64,000 bases of DNA from Planctomycetota bacterium. GTDB lineage: Bacteria; Planctomycetota; SZUA-567. Shown here in pieces: positions 51,797 to 60,251 of this stretch (position 1 is the stretch's first letter; the number at the start of each line of letters is the position of its first letter). A program made the translations under genes and the position numbers. The stretch lies in contig JAGUZQ010000056.1 of assembly GCA_020060765.1 (NCBI GenBank), forward strand, positions 1-64,000, written 5' to 3'. The notes under the pieces are model-generated. The model was not told the DNA's origin and ran no database searches. It worked only from the letters and a program-made list of their open reading frames with translations.

Positions 51797-53245
51797 TCAG
51801 CGGTTGCCGCCGGGGAAGCCCATTTTGCCGGGGTTCATGATGTTGTTGGGGTCGAGCGCGGCCTTGACGTCCTGCAACACTTTGAACGCGGGGCCGTAGA
51901 GGTCTTTCATCATGCGGCCGAGTTTCAGGCCGACGCCGTGGTGCTCGTTGATGACGCCGCCTTCCCTGATCGCGGCGCGGATAGCCATGTCCCAGATTTT
52001 ATTGTAAAGCGCTATCGCCTCGCGCGGGTCGGTCGGCGGCTCGTCGATGATGAAGCGCGCATACAACATGCAGCCCCATTCGTACCAGTGCGAGAAATGG
52101 CCGATGAAGCGCGCCTGAGGAAAGTTTTCGGTGACTACGTTTTTCATCGCCCAGTAGACCTTTTCGATATTGGCGAAAGTGGCGACGGTGTCCAGCGTGC
52201 CGAACGCCTGGGGCATGTGGAACATGTAGGGCGGATAGAAAAACTTGTACCGGTTGTCCCACCAGGTCTGACCCATTTCGGTGCCGAGGTCTTCTGGGTT
52301 CTGCTCGCGGCAGAGGGCGCAGGCCTGTTTCATTTCCAGATCGACCATTTCCTCCTGCCCGTCGAAGCCGAAGACGAGGTACGCGCCTTCCCTGTCGATG
52401 CCCAGCACCCGCTTGATGAGGTGCGCGGTTTCCGGTTCGTCGTAGAGGCGGATCACGCAGGGGCGCAGGCGGCTGGTCATGATTTTCGCGCCCGCCGCCA
52501 TCGCCGCGTGCATGGTCGGAAAGAGGAACGCGTGGAACTTGCGGCATTCGGGAATGGGATGAATCTTGATCGTCGCTTTCGTGACGACGCCAAGAGTGCC
52601 TTCGCTGCCGAGAAAAAGCTGCGTGAGGTCAGGCCCCGAGGCATGGCGCGGCACAGGCAGGGTGTTGATTATTTCGCCGGTTGGAGTCACCACCTCCAGC
52701 GACATGATCATGTCTTCCATCTTGCCGTACTTGGTCGACAGCACCCCGGTGCCGCGATGGGCGATGAAACCGCCGAGGGTGGCGCAGGCGATGGAGGCGG
52801 GCAGGTGCATGGAACTGAAGCCACGTTTTTCCAGTTCCCATTCCATGTGCTGGGTGTTGATGCCGACCTCGACCGTGGCGGTGAGCGAGACTGTATCGAC
52901 GGAGAGCACACGGTTCATGCGTTTCATATCGAGAATAATACCGCCGTGGATGGGCAGCGCCCCGCCTTGGGAACCGGAACCGCCGCCCCAGGGAACGACT
53001 GGGATTTTATAATTGTTGGCGATGCGCAAAACTTCCGCGACTTCCTTCGCCGAGCCGGGATGCACCACGAAATCGGGTGGAGTAAGTTCCTTGCCCCGGT
53101 CATGCCAGACTTCCGGCACCCAGTAGTAGTCGATCGAGTGGCCGAGTTTGTCCGCGTCGTCGGTCTGGACGTATTGCTCGCCGACGACCCACGTCAGTTC
53201 GCCGTGCAGCATTGATTGCAGATAACTTTCTTTTGTCGCGGTCAT
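51797..53245 (-). CDS. FAD-binding oxidase (GlcD/D-lactate dehydrogenase-like)
   Basis: A 482-residue FAD oxidase of the VAO/PCMH type. Residues about 55-235 bind FAD: FVVHPGSAKEVAEVLRIANN, VVPWGGGSGSQGGALPIHGG, and GGFIAHRGTGVLSTKYGKMED. The C-terminal region reads GGVINEHHGVGLKLGRMMKD, like GlcD, D-lactate dehydrogenase and alkyl-DHAP synthase. It oxidises a 2-hydroxy acid. With the adjacent Fe-S protein it forms a GlcDF-like pair, suited to oxidising lactate, glycolate or a sugar-derived hydroxy acid released by the aldolase. A good AAGGGG site precedes the ATG. Confidence 0.9.
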   Translation of the reverse strand: MTATKESYLQSMLHGELTWVVGEQYVQTDDADKLGHSIDYYWVPEVWHDRGKELTPPDFVVHPGSAKEVAEVLRIANNYKIPVVPWGGGSGSQGGALPIHGGIILDMKRMNRVLSVDTVSLTATVEVGINTQHMEWELEKRGFSSMHLPASIACATLGGFIAHRGTGVLSTKYGKMEDMIMSLEVVTPTGEIINTLPVPRHASGPDLTQLFLGSEGTLGVVTKATIKIHPIPECRKFHAFLFPTMHAAMAAGAKIMTSRLRPCVIRLYDEPETAHLIKRVLGIDREGAYLVFGFDGQEEMVDLEMKQACALCREQNPEDLGTEMGQTWWDNRYKFFYPPYMFHMPQAFGTLDTVATFANIEKVYWAMKNVVTENFPQARFIGHFSHWYEWGCMLYARFIIDEPPTDPREAIALYNKIWDMAIRAAIREGGVINEHHGVGLKLGRMMKDLYGPAFKVLQDVKAALDPNNIMNPGKMGFPGGNR

Positions 53246-53249
53246 GTTG

Positions 53250-54404
53250 TTACCCCTTTTGTCCGGTTGCGAAATATTCTATCAGTTCCCGGGCCAGCGG
53301 CGGCACGGTCTGCGGAGTATTGCCGTTGCGCATCGATTCGTGTCCAAGGACTCCAGCCGCCACCGCTTGCCGCGCCGCCACCGGGGAATTGCGTGGCTCG
53401 ACGGCACCATTGGCGAAGGCAACAAAAGAGCGCAGCATCACCTCGTCGGCACCGCCGTGCCCCTTGCCTTCGCCGTGCATTTGATAGACTATATCAGGGT
53501 TGCTCCGGCTACCGCGTTTAGTCCAGACATGCACCTTGGCGTCGGCGTGGTCGCCGATGTTCTCAACGCGACCGTGCGTACCTATGAAAGTGTAGTTACG
53601 CTCGCTGTCGGGAGTATAGAAGCATTGCGTGTACGACGCCTGCACGCCGTTAGCCAGCGACAGCATGACCATGTTGTGATCCTCGATGTCGATTGCCGGC
53701 GCAAGGTCGTCAAGCGACAGCGGCGGCCAAGAGGAAGCATTCCATGCCTTGTCGCGGTCAGGAGCGTCATCAGGTGCGCGGCGGGCGCATTTGTCATATA
53801 CCGACAACATACCCATCCCGATCACTCTTTCGGTATGCGCTCCGGCAAGCCAGTGAATCACGTCCAGGTCATGCGCGCCCTTTTGCAACAGCAGCCCCGT
53901 GGCATGTTCTCGCGTCGAGCACCAGGCGCGAAAATAGCAACTGCCGTAGCTGATGAAATGGCGGCACCAGACGGCTTGAATTTCGCCGATCGTGCCGCTG
54001 TCGATCACGTCTTTCATCGTCTGCACGAAAGGCATGTAGCGCATATTGTGGCCGACGAAGAGACGGGCGTGATTTTTATGCGCGGCGGCGAGAATGCGGT
54101 CGCAGTCCGCGATAGTAATCGCCATCGGTTTTTCGAGAAAGACGGTTTTGCCCGCTTCCAGCGCGGCGACGGCGGGATCGACATGCTGATAATCGCGGGT
54201 CATGACGCAGACGGCGTCGACTTCCGGGCGGGCGATCAGTTCGCGGTAATCGGCAGTTTTGAAAGCATCCTCGTATTCGCAGGCGACCAGAGTTGTTTCA
54301 TCGAGATCGGCCACGGCGACGACGCGCGCGCCGTCGGGCGGAAAATCGCGAAAGATACTGCTGCGACGGCTCAGGCCGATAATGCCCAGTCCCAGTGTTT
54401 TCAT
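53250..54404 (-). CDS. Gfo/Idh/MocA-family oxidoreductase
   Basis: A 384-residue NAD(P) oxidoreductase. Rossmann opening MKTLGLGIIGLSRRSSIFRD, FLEKPMAITIADCDRI as the EKP motif and LLLQKGAHDLDVIHWLAGAH with the catalytic His. Relatives act on inositol, glycosides or sugar acids. The ATG overlaps the stop of the amidohydrolase gene upstream by four bases, so both are co-translated. The substrate cannot be named from the sequence, but membership of a sugar-catabolic cluster supports a pathway role. Confidence 0.9.
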   Translation of the reverse strand: MKTLGLGIIGLSRRSSIFRDFPPDGARVVAVADLDETTLVACEYEDAFKTADYRELIARPEVDAVCVMTRDYQHVDPAVAALEAGKTVFLEKPMAITIADCDRILAAAHKNHARLFVGHNMRYMPFVQTMKDVIDSGTIGEIQAVWCRHFISYGSCYFRAWCSTREHATGLLLQKGAHDLDVIHWLAGAHTERVIGMGMLSVYDKCARRAPDDAPDRDKAWNASSWPPLSLDDLAPAIDIEDHNMVMLSLANGVQASYTQCFYTPDSERNYTFIGTHGRVENIGDHADAKVHVWTKRGSRSNPDIVYQMHGEGKGHGGADEVMLRSFVAFANGAVEPRNSPVAARQAVAAGVLGHESMRNGNTPQTVPPLARELIEYFATGQKG

Positions 54405-55234
54405 CGCTTCATTCCTTCACATATCTTGAGCGCGTTGTCGCGGAAAATTTTCGCGCGCTCCTCCGGTTCGCCCCAGCGGTAGTAATAGCCGCCGACTACA
54501 TCCAGGAACAGTTCCCAGAATTGCAGCATTTTCAACGCCTCGGCGTGGCCGGTCGCGTCGCCGTAGCAGAGCGCGTCGCTGGCGAACAGGATTTTGTCGT
54601 TGAAGTAGCGCAGTCCCGCGCCATCGTTGCATTTGCGGTCGAGATTTTTCAGCAGCCACTCCACGTCTTTGCGATAGCCGGACAGGTCGTGATAAATGTT
54701 AGGATAATAATAAAGGTTGTGCGCCGTCTCTTCCTGCCACGGATAACCCAGGTGGCCGCCGATGAGAGTAAGATTCGGAAACGCCGCCGCAATCGCCGCC
54801 AGGTGCGACGGACGCATGTTGCCTGGCCCGCAGGAAAGATTTGCGCCCATGTCTTCGCGTTTGCATTTTTCCACGATGCCGGTATGAAAAAGTATCGGCA
54901 TTCCCAGTTTTTCCGCGCGTTCGTAGAACGGGAAATATTCCGGCGCGTCGTAAGGCAGCGCGGGACGGTACGCCTTCAGGCCGACAAAGCCTTTTTCCCG
55001 CAGACGGTCGACGATATCCGGTGTCTGGCGCAGGTCGAGATAGCCGAACGGCAGGAAAAAGCCGGGGAAATCCTGCGCCGCCTGCAACACTTCCTCCGCC
55101 GTGGCGAAGTCGTGGGTCTTGAGTCCGCAGCCTGAAACATCCATCAGCCAGACCTGTTCGAATTTCCCGCACAAAACGATCTTGGCCAGTTCGCGTGGCT
55201 TGCGGCAGAGATGGGCGTGGGCGTCGATAGCCAT
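54401..55234 (-). CDS. Amidohydrolase_2-family metal hydrolase
   Basis: A 277-residue TIM-barrel protein. MAIDAHAHLCRKPRELAKI gives the metal HxH; PILFHTGIVEKCKREDMGAN, LIGGHLGYPWQEET and KILFASDALCYGDATGHAEA supply the later His and Asp residues. The family includes decarboxylases, lactonases and aminohydrolases. Near sugar oxidoreductases a lactonase role is possible, as an inference. It overlaps the downstream oxidoreductase gene by four bases. Upstream is a half copy of repeat family A. Confidence 0.85.
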   Translation of the reverse strand: MAIDAHAHLCRKPRELAKIVLCGKFEQVWLMDVSGCGLKTHDFATAEEVLQAAQDFPGFFLPFGYLDLRQTPDIVDRLREKGFVGLKAYRPALPYDAPEYFPFYERAEKLGMPILFHTGIVEKCKREDMGANLSCGPGNMRPSHLAAIAAAFPNLTLIGGHLGYPWQEETAHNLYYYPNIYHDLSGYRKDVEWLLKNLDRKCNDGAGLRYFNDKILFASDALCYGDATGHAEALKMLQFWELFLDVVGGYYYRWGEPEERAKIFRDNALKICEGMKR

Positions 55235-55243
55235 GTTCAGTCC

Positions 55244-55289
55244 TTGCGTACGGGTTCCCCACTGGATTCCCGCCTGCGCGGGAATGATG
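55244..55289. repeat. Palindromic repeat family A, half copy
   Basis: TTGCGTACGGGTTCCCCACT, then GGATTCCCGCCTGCGCGGGA ATGATG. The centre and right hairpin only; the left half is missing or was lost at the start of the amidohydrolase gene. Confidence 0.8.
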
Positions 55290-55349
55290 TTAGTGAATTT
55301 TCTGAAAACAGAAACTTTTTCCTTTTATCCCTCTTTTTGGCAAACTGAC

Positions 55350-56204
55350 TTAGATCACGGTGCGCGGCGCGGTCGCGGTGGCGCGGTCGGTGGCGACAAT
55401 GTAATTCGCGTGATCGCGGATATGCGTGACCGGATAATCGTCTCCGGGTACGCCCAGCGCGGCGATACGCAGAACCGTATTCGCCCAGTCCATGCCGACA
55501 TGCTCGTTGCGGGTCATGAGCAGCATCTTCCGTGCGCCCAGGCACTCGCGCATCCCCAGCGTAATCGCCTTGCGCGGGAAATTGATCAGATTGCCGCCCA
55601 GTCCGTGGCGGGTGGCGTCGACGGTGCGGGTGAAATCATTGATGTTTAGAATGCGCGGGCCGGTATTTTTCACGCCGTCTTCCGGCTCGTTGAAGGCGAC
55701 ATGGCCGTGGATGCCGACGCCTCCGTAGCAGACTTCGATGCCGCCAGCGTCCGCGATCATCCGTGGCAGTTTGGCGAGATTTTCCGGCGTGGGGAAAATC
55801 CGCTGAGAATTCGGCATGAGCAATTCCGCATCGACCAGATTGAAAAACAGGCCGTCGATCTGGCCGCGAAAACTGAGCGGATGGGTAGCGGGGATCAGTT
55901 TGCCGTCGTCGGTGCAATACTCGTCCATGAAGAAGAACCAGCAGTTTTTCAGGCAGAGGCGTTCCGCGTTGATTTTCTCCGCCATCAGCTTGTACGGCTG
56001 GGTCGGGCCTACCGGCATGATGAAAGCCGTCGGCTTGTTCGTATCCGCGCTTTTACGGAATTCCGTCACCATCTGTTCGGCCAGATACTCGTACAACTCC
56101 GGCAGGGTTTCGGTCACCACCAGCTTGCCGCCGCACTTGTTTACCATTTCGTCGACCGACAGTTTGAACAGTTTTCTGATTTCATCGCTGCGATTCGGTT
56201 TCAT
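55350..56204 (-). CDS. Glucosamine-6-phosphate deaminase/isomerase-like (NagB family)
   Basis: A 284-residue protein with NagB family blocks: FIMPVGPTQPYKLMAEKI (phosphate loop), CWFFFMDEYCTDDGK (catalytic Asp and Glu region), EVCYGGVGIHGHVAFNEPED (catalytic His), and ITLGMRECLGARKMLLMTRN. NagB converts glucosamine-6-phosphate to fructose-6-phosphate and ammonia. It is divergent from classical NagB, and the extra length (about 20-40 residues over short NagB) hints at a different sugar phosphate. It lies between the amidohydrolase and GH4 genes in the minus-strand cluster. Confidence 0.82.
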   Translation of the reverse strand: MKPNRSDEIRKLFKLSVDEMVNKCGGKLVVTETLPELYEYLAEQMVTEFRKSADTNKPTAFIMPVGPTQPYKLMAEKINAERLCLKNCWFFFMDEYCTDDGKLIPATHPLSFRGQIDGLFFNLVDAELLMPNSQRIFPTPENLAKLPRMIADAGGIEVCYGGVGIHGHVAFNEPEDGVKNTGPRILNINDFTRTVDATRHGLGGNLINFPRKAITLGMRECLGARKMLLMTRNEHVGMDWANTVLRIAALGVPGDDYPVTHIRDHANYIVATDRATATAPRTVI

Positions 56205-56259
56205 TATTCCGACCCTTTCCTGTCTGCAATTTCGTGCTGAATAAATGTGAGATTGCTCC

Positions 56260-56290
56260 GTCTGGATTCCCGCCTTCGCGGGAATGACGT
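56260..56290. repeat. Palindromic repeat family A, single hairpin
   Basis: GTCTGGATTCCCGCCTTCGC GGGAATGACGT, followed by TCGTAAGTTA. Right half of the family unit only. Confidence 0.8.
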
Positions 56291-56305
56291 TCGTAAGTTA
56301 CCCGG

Positions 56306-57655
56306 CTAAAAAAACTCCGGTTCGATTTCGTCGCGCAGGGCGGCGAACAGTTCGTCGGTCATCTGCCGGATTTCGTCCAGCGAGCACACGGCGGCGGTCA
56401 GCGGATCCTGCGCGATGGCATGGAAGATTTTACGCCGGTCATGCTCCAGCGCGCCAGCGGCGGCCAGCAACTGCACGTTAATCATGCCCCGGTTCAGCCC
56501 CGCCAGTTGCTCGGGATAGTTTTCGATCCGTCCCGGCAGAATGCCGCCGCCATTTACCAGGCACGGCACCTCGACGCAGCACTCCGGCGGGAGCGAGGGA
56601 ATCAGGCCGTTATTGATAACGTTCAGATTGGGCGAGATCGTTTGATTGGTTTCAGTGGCGGAAATAATATGCACACCGTACTCGTGACTCGGAGTCAGGT
56701 CGGGCTCTATTTTTCCGGAAACCAGATCGGAGATTTGACGCTCGTTACGTATCTGCAAAGCAGCGCAGACCCGCAGCGCCGCACCGCTCTCGCCAGCACT
56801 CATCGCCCCGCCGGGAACGCCGCCCTCTTTCTCGGGATGTTCGACCTTGCAGAAGCGCTCAACCAGTTCCCGGCGCTTACGGATATAGGGGACGTACTCG
56901 CTGCCGTGACCGCTGGATTCGGTGGGGAAATAACCGAAGTGGCGCATGAGCTCGAACCGTACTTTATCCTGCCTGTAGATTTCAGGGTTTGCCATCGCCT
57001 CGCGCAGGCGGGGATACATGTCCTTGCCGTCTAGTTCGATTTTCAGCATGAACGCCTGATGGTTGACCCCGGCGGTGAGATAGCTGATGGTGTCGCGGGG
57101 AATGCCCATGTAGTCGGCCACGATATGCGCGGTGCTTTGCACGCTGTGGCAGAGGCCGATCACCTTTACCGTGCGCGCGCGACGGCTGAGCGCAATGGTG
57201 TTGAGTGACATCGGATTGACATAGTTCAACAGGAGCGCGCCGGGGCAACATTCTTCCATCGCGTCCAATACCCCGAACAACGGTTTCAGTGTGCGCAAGC
57301 CCCGGAAGACGCCGCCCGGCCCCAGCGTGTCGCCTACGACCTGATCGACGCCGTAGCGGCGGGGAATATCCTGTTCAATGCGCTGGTGTTCCAGCGTTCC
57401 CGCGCGGAAGATGGTGATTACGTATTTCGCGCCCGCCAATGCCTCGCGCAGATTGGTGGTCGCTTGCAGCCGAGGCGTTACGCCGAGCTTTGTTGAAACG
57501 ATTTCAGTATAGGCGACGGCGTTTCCCAGGCGTTCGGCGTCAATATCCATGAGGCACAAATCGCTTCCGCGCAGATTTTCGTCAAGCAGAATGTCCCGGA
57601 TAAAACGCTGCGCGAAGATGACGCCTCCCGCGCCTACGATCACGATTTTGGACAT
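56306..57655 (-). CDS. Glycoside hydrolase family 4 (alpha-galactosidase/alpha-galacturonidase-like)
   Basis: A 449-residue GH4 enzyme, which uses NAD+ and Mn2+ in a redox-elimination mechanism. Start at 57655 (MSKIVIVGAGGVIFAQRFIR) follows CAGGAGA. The Rossmann GAGG motif, NYVNPMSLNTIALSRR, GLCHSVQSTAHIV (metal Cys) and AGVNHQAFMLKIEL (metal His) are present, as are LGPGGVFRGLRTL and SAGESG. CHSVQ and NPMSLNT are typical of the alpha-galactosidase/alpha-galacturonidase branch rather than 6-phospho-glucosidases. It acts on a cytoplasmic glycoside. No transporter gene is in this window. Confidence 0.9.
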   Translation of the reverse strand: MSKIVIVGAGGVIFAQRFIRDILLDENLRGSDLCLMDIDAERLGNAVAYTEIVSTKLGVTPRLQATTNLREALAGAKYVITIFRAGTLEHQRIEQDIPRRYGVDQVVGDTLGPGGVFRGLRTLKPLFGVLDAMEECCPGALLLNYVNPMSLNTIALSRRARTVKVIGLCHSVQSTAHIVADYMGIPRDTISYLTAGVNHQAFMLKIELDGKDMYPRLREAMANPEIYRQDKVRFELMRHFGYFPTESSGHGSEYVPYIRKRRELVERFCKVEHPEKEGGVPGGAMSAGESGAALRVCAALQIRNERQISDLVSGKIEPDLTPSHEYGVHIISATETNQTISPNLNVINNGLIPSLPPECCVEVPCLVNGGGILPGRIENYPEQLAGLNRGMINVQLLAAAGALEHDRRKIFHAIAQDPLTAAVCSLDEIRQMTDELFAALRDEIEPEFF

Positions 57656-57682
57656 TGATTTTCTCCTGTGATATATTCGATT

Positions 57683-57710
57683 CGTCATTCCTGCGGAGGC
57701 AGGAATGACG
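57683..57710. repeat. Palindromic repeat family A, single hairpin
   Basis: CGTCATTCCTGCGGAGGCAG GAATGACG, a nearly perfect palindrome between the GH4 and kinase genes, followed by GTACAATTAA. Confidence 0.85.
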
Positions 57711-57723
57711 GTACAATTAAAAG

Positions 57724-59232
57724 TTAATCCTTGTCACCGTAAACCGTCGCCACCGCGTCGTGCATCAGGCGATAGCGCAGGAACAGTTTGGCGTAGATTT
57801 CCGCCGAACCCGGTTCCGGCTCAAGCCGCTGGTCGATCCGCAGGCATTTTTCCACCGCCGATTTTTCGTCGGCGAAGATGCCGACGCCGACTCCCGCCAG
57901 CAGTGCGCTGCCAAACGAGGCGTCGGCTCCCGCCGGGCATGATACTGGGGCGTTAAAGACGTCGCAGATGATCCGGCTCCATAGTCCGCTTTTCGCGCCG
58001 CCGCCGATCAGGATGAATTCCTCGGCAGCCAAGCCCATTTCCTCAATCGTGCGAAAACAGTCGCGCAGGGAAAACGCCACACCCTCCAGCAGCGCCCGGC
58101 AACAGTCGCCCTTGCTGGCGGCCATGCTCAGGCCGGTGAAGCTGCCGCGCAGGTTGGCGTCCCAGTAGGGGGAGCGTTCTCCCATCAGATAGGGATGAAA
58201 CATCACGCCGTTGGCGCCGACCGGAGACGTGGCGGCCTTGCGGTTGAGGATTTCATATACATTGATTCCGGCGCGCGCCGCTTCGGTCTTTTCCTCTTCG
58301 CAGAACAGGTCGCGGAACCAGCGCTGGCAGACGGCGGCGGCGTTGGTGGCGGTGACTGTGTACCAGAGGCCGGGAAGCACGTGCGAATAGGTCAAGGTTC
58401 GCGGATGCGGGTGAGCAGAGGCGGTCATCACGTTGACATTGCCGGCGGTGGCGAGTTTGATGATGCACTGCCCCGGCCGCAGCGCTCCGGCCGCATAATC
58501 CTCCACCGCCGAGTCGCTGGCACCGAACATTACCGGCGTTCCCTCTGGCAGACCGGTTTCGCCTGCCGCCTGTTTGGAAACCTTTCCCGCCAGCGCGGTA
58601 GGTTTATCTGAAGGAGGAAGCGCGTTCAGGTTAATGCTTGCCAGCGCGCACAACTCTTCCGACCAGCAGCGTTTTTCCATATCCCAGAACAACGTGCCCT
58701 GCGCCTCGATATGATCCACCGCCAGCGCGCCGGTCAGGAGAAAGCGGATGTAGTCCTTTACGAAAGAGAGATGCCTGATCCGTCCGAAATTCTCGGGCTC
58801 GTTGTTGCGCAGCCACAGCATCTGGGGCAGCGTCCAGGTTGGGGCAGGCATCTGGTAGGCGGTGCGGAAAATCAGGTCGGCGTGATTATTTTTCAGGAAT
58901 TCGCTTTCCGCCACGCTACGCTGATCTGTCCAGATAATGGTCGGGCGGATCACGTTTAACTTTTCATCCAGCAAGACCGCGCCGTGGGTGTAGCTGTCCA
59001 GCGCCAGCGCCAGCAATTTGCCTATGCTCCAGGACGGGTGGCGCGAGACTTCCGTAATCACCTGCCGCAACGCCTTGCGCCAGTCGGCGGGGTTCTGCTC
59101 CGCCCAGCCGGGGCGGGGATGCGAAGTCGGATATTCCGCGCTCGCTTCGGCCAGCAGCTCGCCGTCAGTGTCGATCAGCGTCGCTTTGCAGCCGCCGGTG
59201 CCGAAGTCAATACCTAATAACAAGTCAGCCAT
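57724..59232 (-). CDS. FGGY-family carbohydrate kinase (xylulokinase-like)
   Basis: A 502-residue sugar kinase. Start at 59232 (MADLLLGIDFGTGGCKATLI) gives the phosphate-1 loop at the N-terminus. PRPGWAEQNPADWRKALRQV, IIWTDQRSVAE, MFGASDSAVEDYAAGALRPG and FILIGGGAKSGLWSRIICDV complete the FGGY motifs and ATP site. It phosphorylates a ketose such as D-xylulose, L-fuculose or L-ribulose. With the FucI/AraA-like isomerase and class II aldolase in the same cluster it suggests an isomerase-kinase-aldolase route. A repeat copy lies at each end of the gene. Confidence 0.92.
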   Translation of the reverse strand: MADLLLGIDFGTGGCKATLIDTDGELLAEASAEYPTSHPRPGWAEQNPADWRKALRQVITEVSRHPSWSIGKLLALALDSYTHGAVLLDEKLNVIRPTIIWTDQRSVAESEFLKNNHADLIFRTAYQMPAPTWTLPQMLWLRNNEPENFGRIRHLSFVKDYIRFLLTGALAVDHIEAQGTLFWDMEKRCWSEELCALASINLNALPPSDKPTALAGKVSKQAAGETGLPEGTPVMFGASDSAVEDYAAGALRPGQCIIKLATAGNVNVMTASAHPHPRTLTYSHVLPGLWYTVTATNAAAVCQRWFRDLFCEEEKTEAARAGINVYEILNRKAATSPVGANGVMFHPYLMGERSPYWDANLRGSFTGLSMAASKGDCCRALLEGVAFSLRDCFRTIEEMGLAAEEFILIGGGAKSGLWSRIICDVFNAPVSCPAGADASFGSALLAGVGVGIFADEKSAVEKCLRIDQRLEPEPGSAEIYAKLFLRYRLMHDAVATVYGDKD

Positions 59233-59278
59233 GCCATGCCTTAAACAAGTCAATCATCTTGCCAAAAACATTACGTAT

Positions 59279-59432
59279 GTCATTCCCGCGAAGGCGGGAA
59301 TCCAGGCGGTGAAACCGTTGGTGGCAGCATGTGCTTGCTTCATTAATAACCTTCGCCAACGACAGCACCAAATGAATGCAACTATAACAACAAAGCAACA
59401 CCTCCTGGATTCCCGCCTTCGCGGGAATGACG
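59279..59432. repeat. Palindromic repeat family A, copy with enlarged centre
   Basis: Left hairpin GTCATTCCCGCGAAGGCGGG AATCC and right hairpin GGATTCCCGCCTTCGCGGGA ATGACG. The centre is about 100 bases instead of the usual 30 and includes an AT-rich stretch. Perhaps a second element has inserted in the repeat, or this is an ancestral form. Confidence 0.8.
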
Positions 59433-59444
59433 AATCAGAGGTTG

Positions 59445-60239
59445 TCATTTCCCGGTCAGCCACTGGTGGGTCGGATCGATCACAGACAAAAACTTGCGGT
59501 TGACCTTCCCGGCCATGATCCAGAGATAATACATCGTATAGCCGGGCGCGCAGGTCACGGGATGATAACCGCGCGGCAGCAATGTGACGTCGTTCTGTTC
59601 GACGCGACAGGCGCAGTCGATGGCGCGGTCGTCGGTGTAGAGAGTCTGCAGGCCGTAACCCTGTTCCGGATTGAAGCGGAAGAAATATATCTCCTCCATG
59701 TCGACCTCGGTGGGCAGATTGTCGAAATCGTGCCGGTGCGGCGGATAGCTGGCGTGATTGCCGGAAGGGACGAACGCCTCGCCGATGAAAAAATGCGCGG
59801 AGGGGGTGGCGTCGGTCAAAATCAGATAGGCGTCGCGCTGATAATTTTCCTTGCCGATATGCGCCTCCTTCACCTGTTCAGGGCGGATGACGTAGGCGTC
59901 GGCGGAGAGAGTCGAAGGCGCGGCAGTCCAGGCGAGTTGCACGTCGCTGTCGGCGGTGACGGAGTATTTCTTCCCGCAGGGAATATATATGGTATAGGGC
60001 TTGCCGGAAAAGACGTCAGCGCGTTCGCCGAGATTCGGAAAGTCAAACCCGTCTCCGCGCACGGAGCATTTGCCGCCCAGGATGATGAGCACTACTTCCA
60101 TTTCCCCAGTTTCGGCTTCGCAGGTTTCGCCTTTGGTCAGGTTGATTATGCCGAAAGAAGTCAGGGTCAGGCCGCCGTCGCCGGGCGCGACCAGTTGCGT
60201 GAAGCCGGGTTGGGGTTGATAACGTTTACGGTATTCCAT
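59445..60239 (-). CDS. 5-deoxy-glucuronate isomerase family (IolB-like)
   Basis: A 264-residue bicupin. VPSGNHASYPPHRHDFDNLP and TEVDMEEIYFFRFNPEQGYG contain the metal-binding His and Glu; LPRGYHPVTCAPGYTMYYLW ends the site. IolB isomerises 5-deoxy-glucuronate to 5-dehydro-2-deoxy-gluconate in myo-inositol breakdown. PfkB- and aldolase-family genes are nearby, but IolE, IolD and clear inositol dehydrogenase are not. The gene may act in inositol-like or uronate-like catabolism. Starts 12 nt after the FucI-like gene in the same direction. Confidence 0.9.
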   Translation of the reverse strand: MEYRKRYQPQPGFTQLVAPGDGGLTLTSFGIINLTKGETCEAETGEMEVVLIILGGKCSVRGDGFDFPNLGERADVFSGKPYTIYIPCGKKYSVTADSDVQLAWTAAPSTLSADAYVIRPEQVKEAHIGKENYQRDAYLILTDATPSAHFFIGEAFVPSGNHASYPPHRHDFDNLPTEVDMEEIYFFRFNPEQGYGLQTLYTDDRAIDCACRVEQNDVTLLPRGYHPVTCAPGYTMYYLWIMAGKVNRKFLSVIDPTHQWLTGK

Positions 60240-60251
60240 CTGTTTTCCTTA

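Noticed and set aside
51938-53215. A 425-codon plus-strand frame antisense to the FAD oxidase
   Set aside because: Rich in His, Arg and Gly in the pattern of an antisense shadow; the minus strand encodes a recognisable FAD oxidase.
53244-54482. A 412-codon plus-strand frame antisense to the Gfo/Idh gene
   Set aside because: Shadow frame; the real gene has the EKP motif and overlaps its upstream neighbour by ATGA.
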